Shown here in pieces: positions 4,273 to 6,354 of a DNA stretch of 6,354 nucleotides (positions are counted from its first letter, which is position 1; each line of letters begins with the position of its first letter). Made by a program: the position numbers and the translations under genes. Under the pieces are notes generated by a model that was given only the letters and a program-made list of their open reading frames with translations, was not told where the DNA came from and did not search any database. This stretch comes from Chloroflexota bacterium. Its GTDB lineage: Bacteria > Chloroflexota > Dehalococcoidia > UBA1151. Where the stretch lies: assembly GCA_022561735.1 (NCBI GenBank), contig JADFQR010000078.1:1-6354 (forward strand). Direction: 5' to 3'.

Positions 4273-6354
4273 CTAATTTCCGGTTGACCGGACGGCGCGG
4301 AATGAAGCGCTAATGTCGGTCCTCTCCGGTGACTTCCTCGGAGCGTCGGCTGACGCGGGCAAGCGAAGCGTGAACACGCTTCCAACCCCCGGCTCGCTCT
4401 TGAGATCCAGCGCGCCGCCATGCAGTTCCGCAAGGTAACGGGCGATACTCAACCCGAGACCGGTGCCTCCGTGCTGGCGGCCGTCTGCGTTCGCACTCCG
4501 GTAGTAAGGCGAGAACACGAGCTCCTGTTCGTCATGCGGAATTCCATCTCCGGTGTCCGTAACCCGGACGATTCGCAGGTCTCCCTCGCTGAAGATATCC
4601 ACGGTAATAGAGCCGCCCGTCGGGGTGAACTTGTGGGCGTTGCTCAGCAGATTCGTGACGATTCGCTCGACACGGGGCGGGTCCGCGGTCACCCTCGATG
4701 CTCCGTCAGCGACGTTCAACGTGAACGTCTGGTTCCGGGAACGCATTGCCGGGGAGAGCAGCCCGGAGGCCTCTTCCACGATCTCATCCAGGTCCATTGA
4801 GACCATGTTCAGCTCCAGGTTGGCGCTCTGCATCGCGGCGTAGTCGAGAGACTCCTGGGTGAGCCGCTCGAGACGTTCCACCCCGCTTTTCAGCGTCCTG
4901 AGGAGGCGTACGCGCGGGCTGGGCCGCGCTCCTTCCTGCTGCGGCCCTTCGGGTTTCGGCTCGGTCGCGTCAAGGAGATCAGCCGCCGTCTTGATGGCCG
5001 TCAAAGGAGATTTGAGCTCGTGCGATACCGTGAGAAGGAGGTTGGATTTGAGCGAGTCCAACCGCTCCAGTTCATCCAGCCGTTCCATCTCCACCGCGTA
5101 CATGCGTGAGTTCTCGATCACCATGGCCGACCGGTCAGCGACCGACGAAAGGAACGAGATATCGTCCTCGGAGTAGTCCTCGCCCACCACTTTGGGTCCG
5201 AGAACGACGATCCCGGTCAGGGCGCCCTTGGCCAACATCGGCACCATCAGGCTGGCGCCGCTTTCGTGCAACGCCGTCCGTTCCACGTCACTCATGGCCT
5301 GCAGGTACGGGTCCGTATCGATATCCACGTGACGGAGTGGCGACTGGTTGCTTGCGAACCATGATGCGATGGTGCTGTCATTCGTCACCCGGAACTCTGA
5401 GTGCTCGGACCGGGAATCGGCCATGGTCACGAGCTCGTCGCCAGACTGATCTGGCAGCACCATCGCCACCCAGTCCGCCTGCATCGTCCTTTGAATGATA
5501 CGAATCAGGCCGTCCGCCATCGGCTTGAACTCTGAGATGTCGCGCGTCGTCTCGCTCAACTCCAGCAGGGATACGAGCCTGTCGTAACGCTCGCGAAAGA
5601 AGATCCTGTCGATCACCCGCTGCAATCTCGCCAGGACCGGCTGCATCAGCACGGACACGACGATCACGGTCGCTACGGCGGCGATCACGCCGGCCGTCGT
5701 ACTGAGGCTACGAGCGAACAGCAGCACCAGGCCGAAGGTCGCTCCATACACGGTGAAAATTATCGAGCTCAGGATCGTGTAGACCATCCCGTGCCGCAGT
5801 ACAAGTCTCAGGTTCATCAAGCTGTGGTGCGTAAGGGCATATGTGGTTATTCCCCCGAAGGCGATGTTGCCAATTATTCCGAGCGGGTAGATGTTGAGGC
5901 CAAGTGAAGGGATCAGGTCCGACGCGGCGCCGACCGCAGCGACGACGCCGCCGAGCCTGAGCAAACGCAGTTGTGACCTGAACGGTCCGCCGGTCGTCGA
6001 GTTGATCGCCCGGGACAACATCCAGATCGAGGCGAACACCGGCACGTAAGAGATCAACAGGAAGATCGGCATCGCCCAGCCGATCTCCGGCGCGAAGCCG
6101 TAAAACTTCACGATCATTCCCGGCGATACCTGCCCGGTCACCGACAGCACCGCCGACACCACCCCGGCGAGATAGAACCCCCACATCAGCGACCGGGAAG
6201 ATTGCCGGCCGGTGAATTCACTGGTGAAGTGGAAGAAGACGATAGCGGTGAACGGGATCACCATCAGTGCGGCCTTTTCCCATCGATAGGCCGCCTCGGC
6301 ATCCGGGAAAGCGTCCCGCATACCGAAGAGCGTCACCCCCCAGGACGCCATCGC
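4273..6354 (-). CDS. Membrane sensor histidine kinase (multi-TM, GAF, HisKA, HATPase_c), 5' partial
   Basis: The frame is open to the right edge (one Ala codon precedes the ATG at 6351), and the protein enters in the middle of a membrane domain, so the true start is probably outside. Numbering from that Met (692 residues), hydrophobic helices lie near 27-45, 55-73, 91-112, 131-148, 154-174, 188-213 and 219-240, resembling the 7TM-type N-terminus of histidine kinases. A linker, IDRIFFRERYDRL (247-259), leads to a GAF domain at about 265-417. HisKA follows with SHELKSPL and phospho-acceptor H444. HATPase_c has the N-box NLLSNAHKF (567-575), DTGDGIP (599-605), FSPYYR (613-618) and GGTGLGLSIARYL (628-640), all intact. 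It should autophosphorylate and pass phosphate to a response regulator, which is not in this window. A Pro/Gly-rich insertion sits at 464-478. The signal is unknown. Confidence 0.93.
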   Translation of the reverse strand, partial: AMASWGVTLFGMRDAFPDAEAAYRWEKAALMVIPFTAIVFFHFTSEFTGRQSSRSLMWGFYLAGVVSAVLSVTGQVSPGMIVKFYGFAPEIGWAMPIFLLISYVPVFASIWMLSRAINSTTGGPFRSQLRLLRLGGVVAAVGAASDLIPSLGLNIYPLGIIGNIAFGGITTYALTHHSLMNLRLVLRHGMVYTILSSIIFTVYGATFGLVLLFARSLSTTAGVIAAVATVIVVSVLMQPVLARLQRVIDRIFFRERYDRLVSLLELSETTRDISEFKPMADGLIRIIQRTMQADWVAMVLPDQSGDELVTMADSRSEHSEFRVTNDSTIASWFASNQSPLRHVDIDTDPYLQAMSDVERTALHESGASLMVPMLAKGALTGIVVLGPKVVGEDYSEDDISFLSSVADRSAMVIENSRMYAVEMERLDELERLDSLKSNLLLTVSHELKSPLTAIKTAADLLDATEPKPEGPQQEGARPSPRVRLLRTLKSGVERLERLTQESLDYAAMQSANLELNMVSMDLDEIVEEASGLLSPAMRSRNQTFTLNVADGASRVTADPPRVERIVTNLLSNAHKFTPTGGSITVDIFSEGDLRIVRVTDTGDGIPHDEQELVFSPYYRSANADGRQHGGTGLGLSIARYLAELHGGALDLKSEPGVGSVFTLRLPASADAPRKSPERTDISASFRAVRSTGN

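Overview
This 6.35 kb, GC-rich window looks like ordinary chromosome from a free-living bacterium. It holds six protein-coding genes, two of them cut by the window edges. I see no rRNA, tRNA, mobile element, CRISPR array or phage gene. The gene content and the style of several proteins (a family-5 solute-binding lipoprotein with a Cys-x-x-Cys-Glu-Ser-Trp motif, a DUF1802 protein, a compact EVE-domain protein, and a multi-TM/GAF histidine kinase) resemble Chloroflexota, perhaps Dehalococcoidia/SAR202-type genomes. That placement is inference from memory of family appearance, not from a search.

Layout from left to right: (1) 1-749, minus strand: the N-terminal 249 residues of an ABC-transporter substrate-binding lipoprotein (SBP_bac_5 family), running off the left edge. 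(2) 750-891: a 142-bp divergent intergenic region with an inverted 9-bp repeat, CGATAAGTC/GACTTATCG. (3) 892-1683, plus: a TatD-family metal-dependent hydrolase with all metal ligands present. (4) 1684-1888: a 205-bp spacer with three hairpins and a perfect TATAAT box. (5) 1889-2500, plus: a DUF1802 protein of unknown function. (6) 2555-3574, plus: an aldo/keto reductase with a TTG start and intact catalytic tetrad, probably co-transcribed with the DUF1802 gene. (7) 3575-3642: convergent spacer with a terminator-like hairpin. (8) 3643-4176, minus: an EVE-domain (PUA-like) protein with an arginine/glycine-rich C-terminal tail. (9) 4273-6354, minus: a membrane sensor histidine kinase (multi-TM, GAF, HisKA, HATPase_c), missing its N-terminus beyond the right edge.

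The genes do not form one obvious pathway. The plausible transcription units are the leftward lipoprotein gene, probably the first gene of an oligopeptide/nickel-type importer operon; the rightward tatD-like gene; the rightward DUF1802-AKR pair; and the leftward kinase-EVE pair. I found no convincing new multi-gene system. The points most worth a second look are the structured leader of the DUF1802 gene, the Arg-rich tail on the EVE protein, the Pro/Gly-rich insertion in the kinase dimerisation hairpin, and the inverted repeat between the divergent genes.
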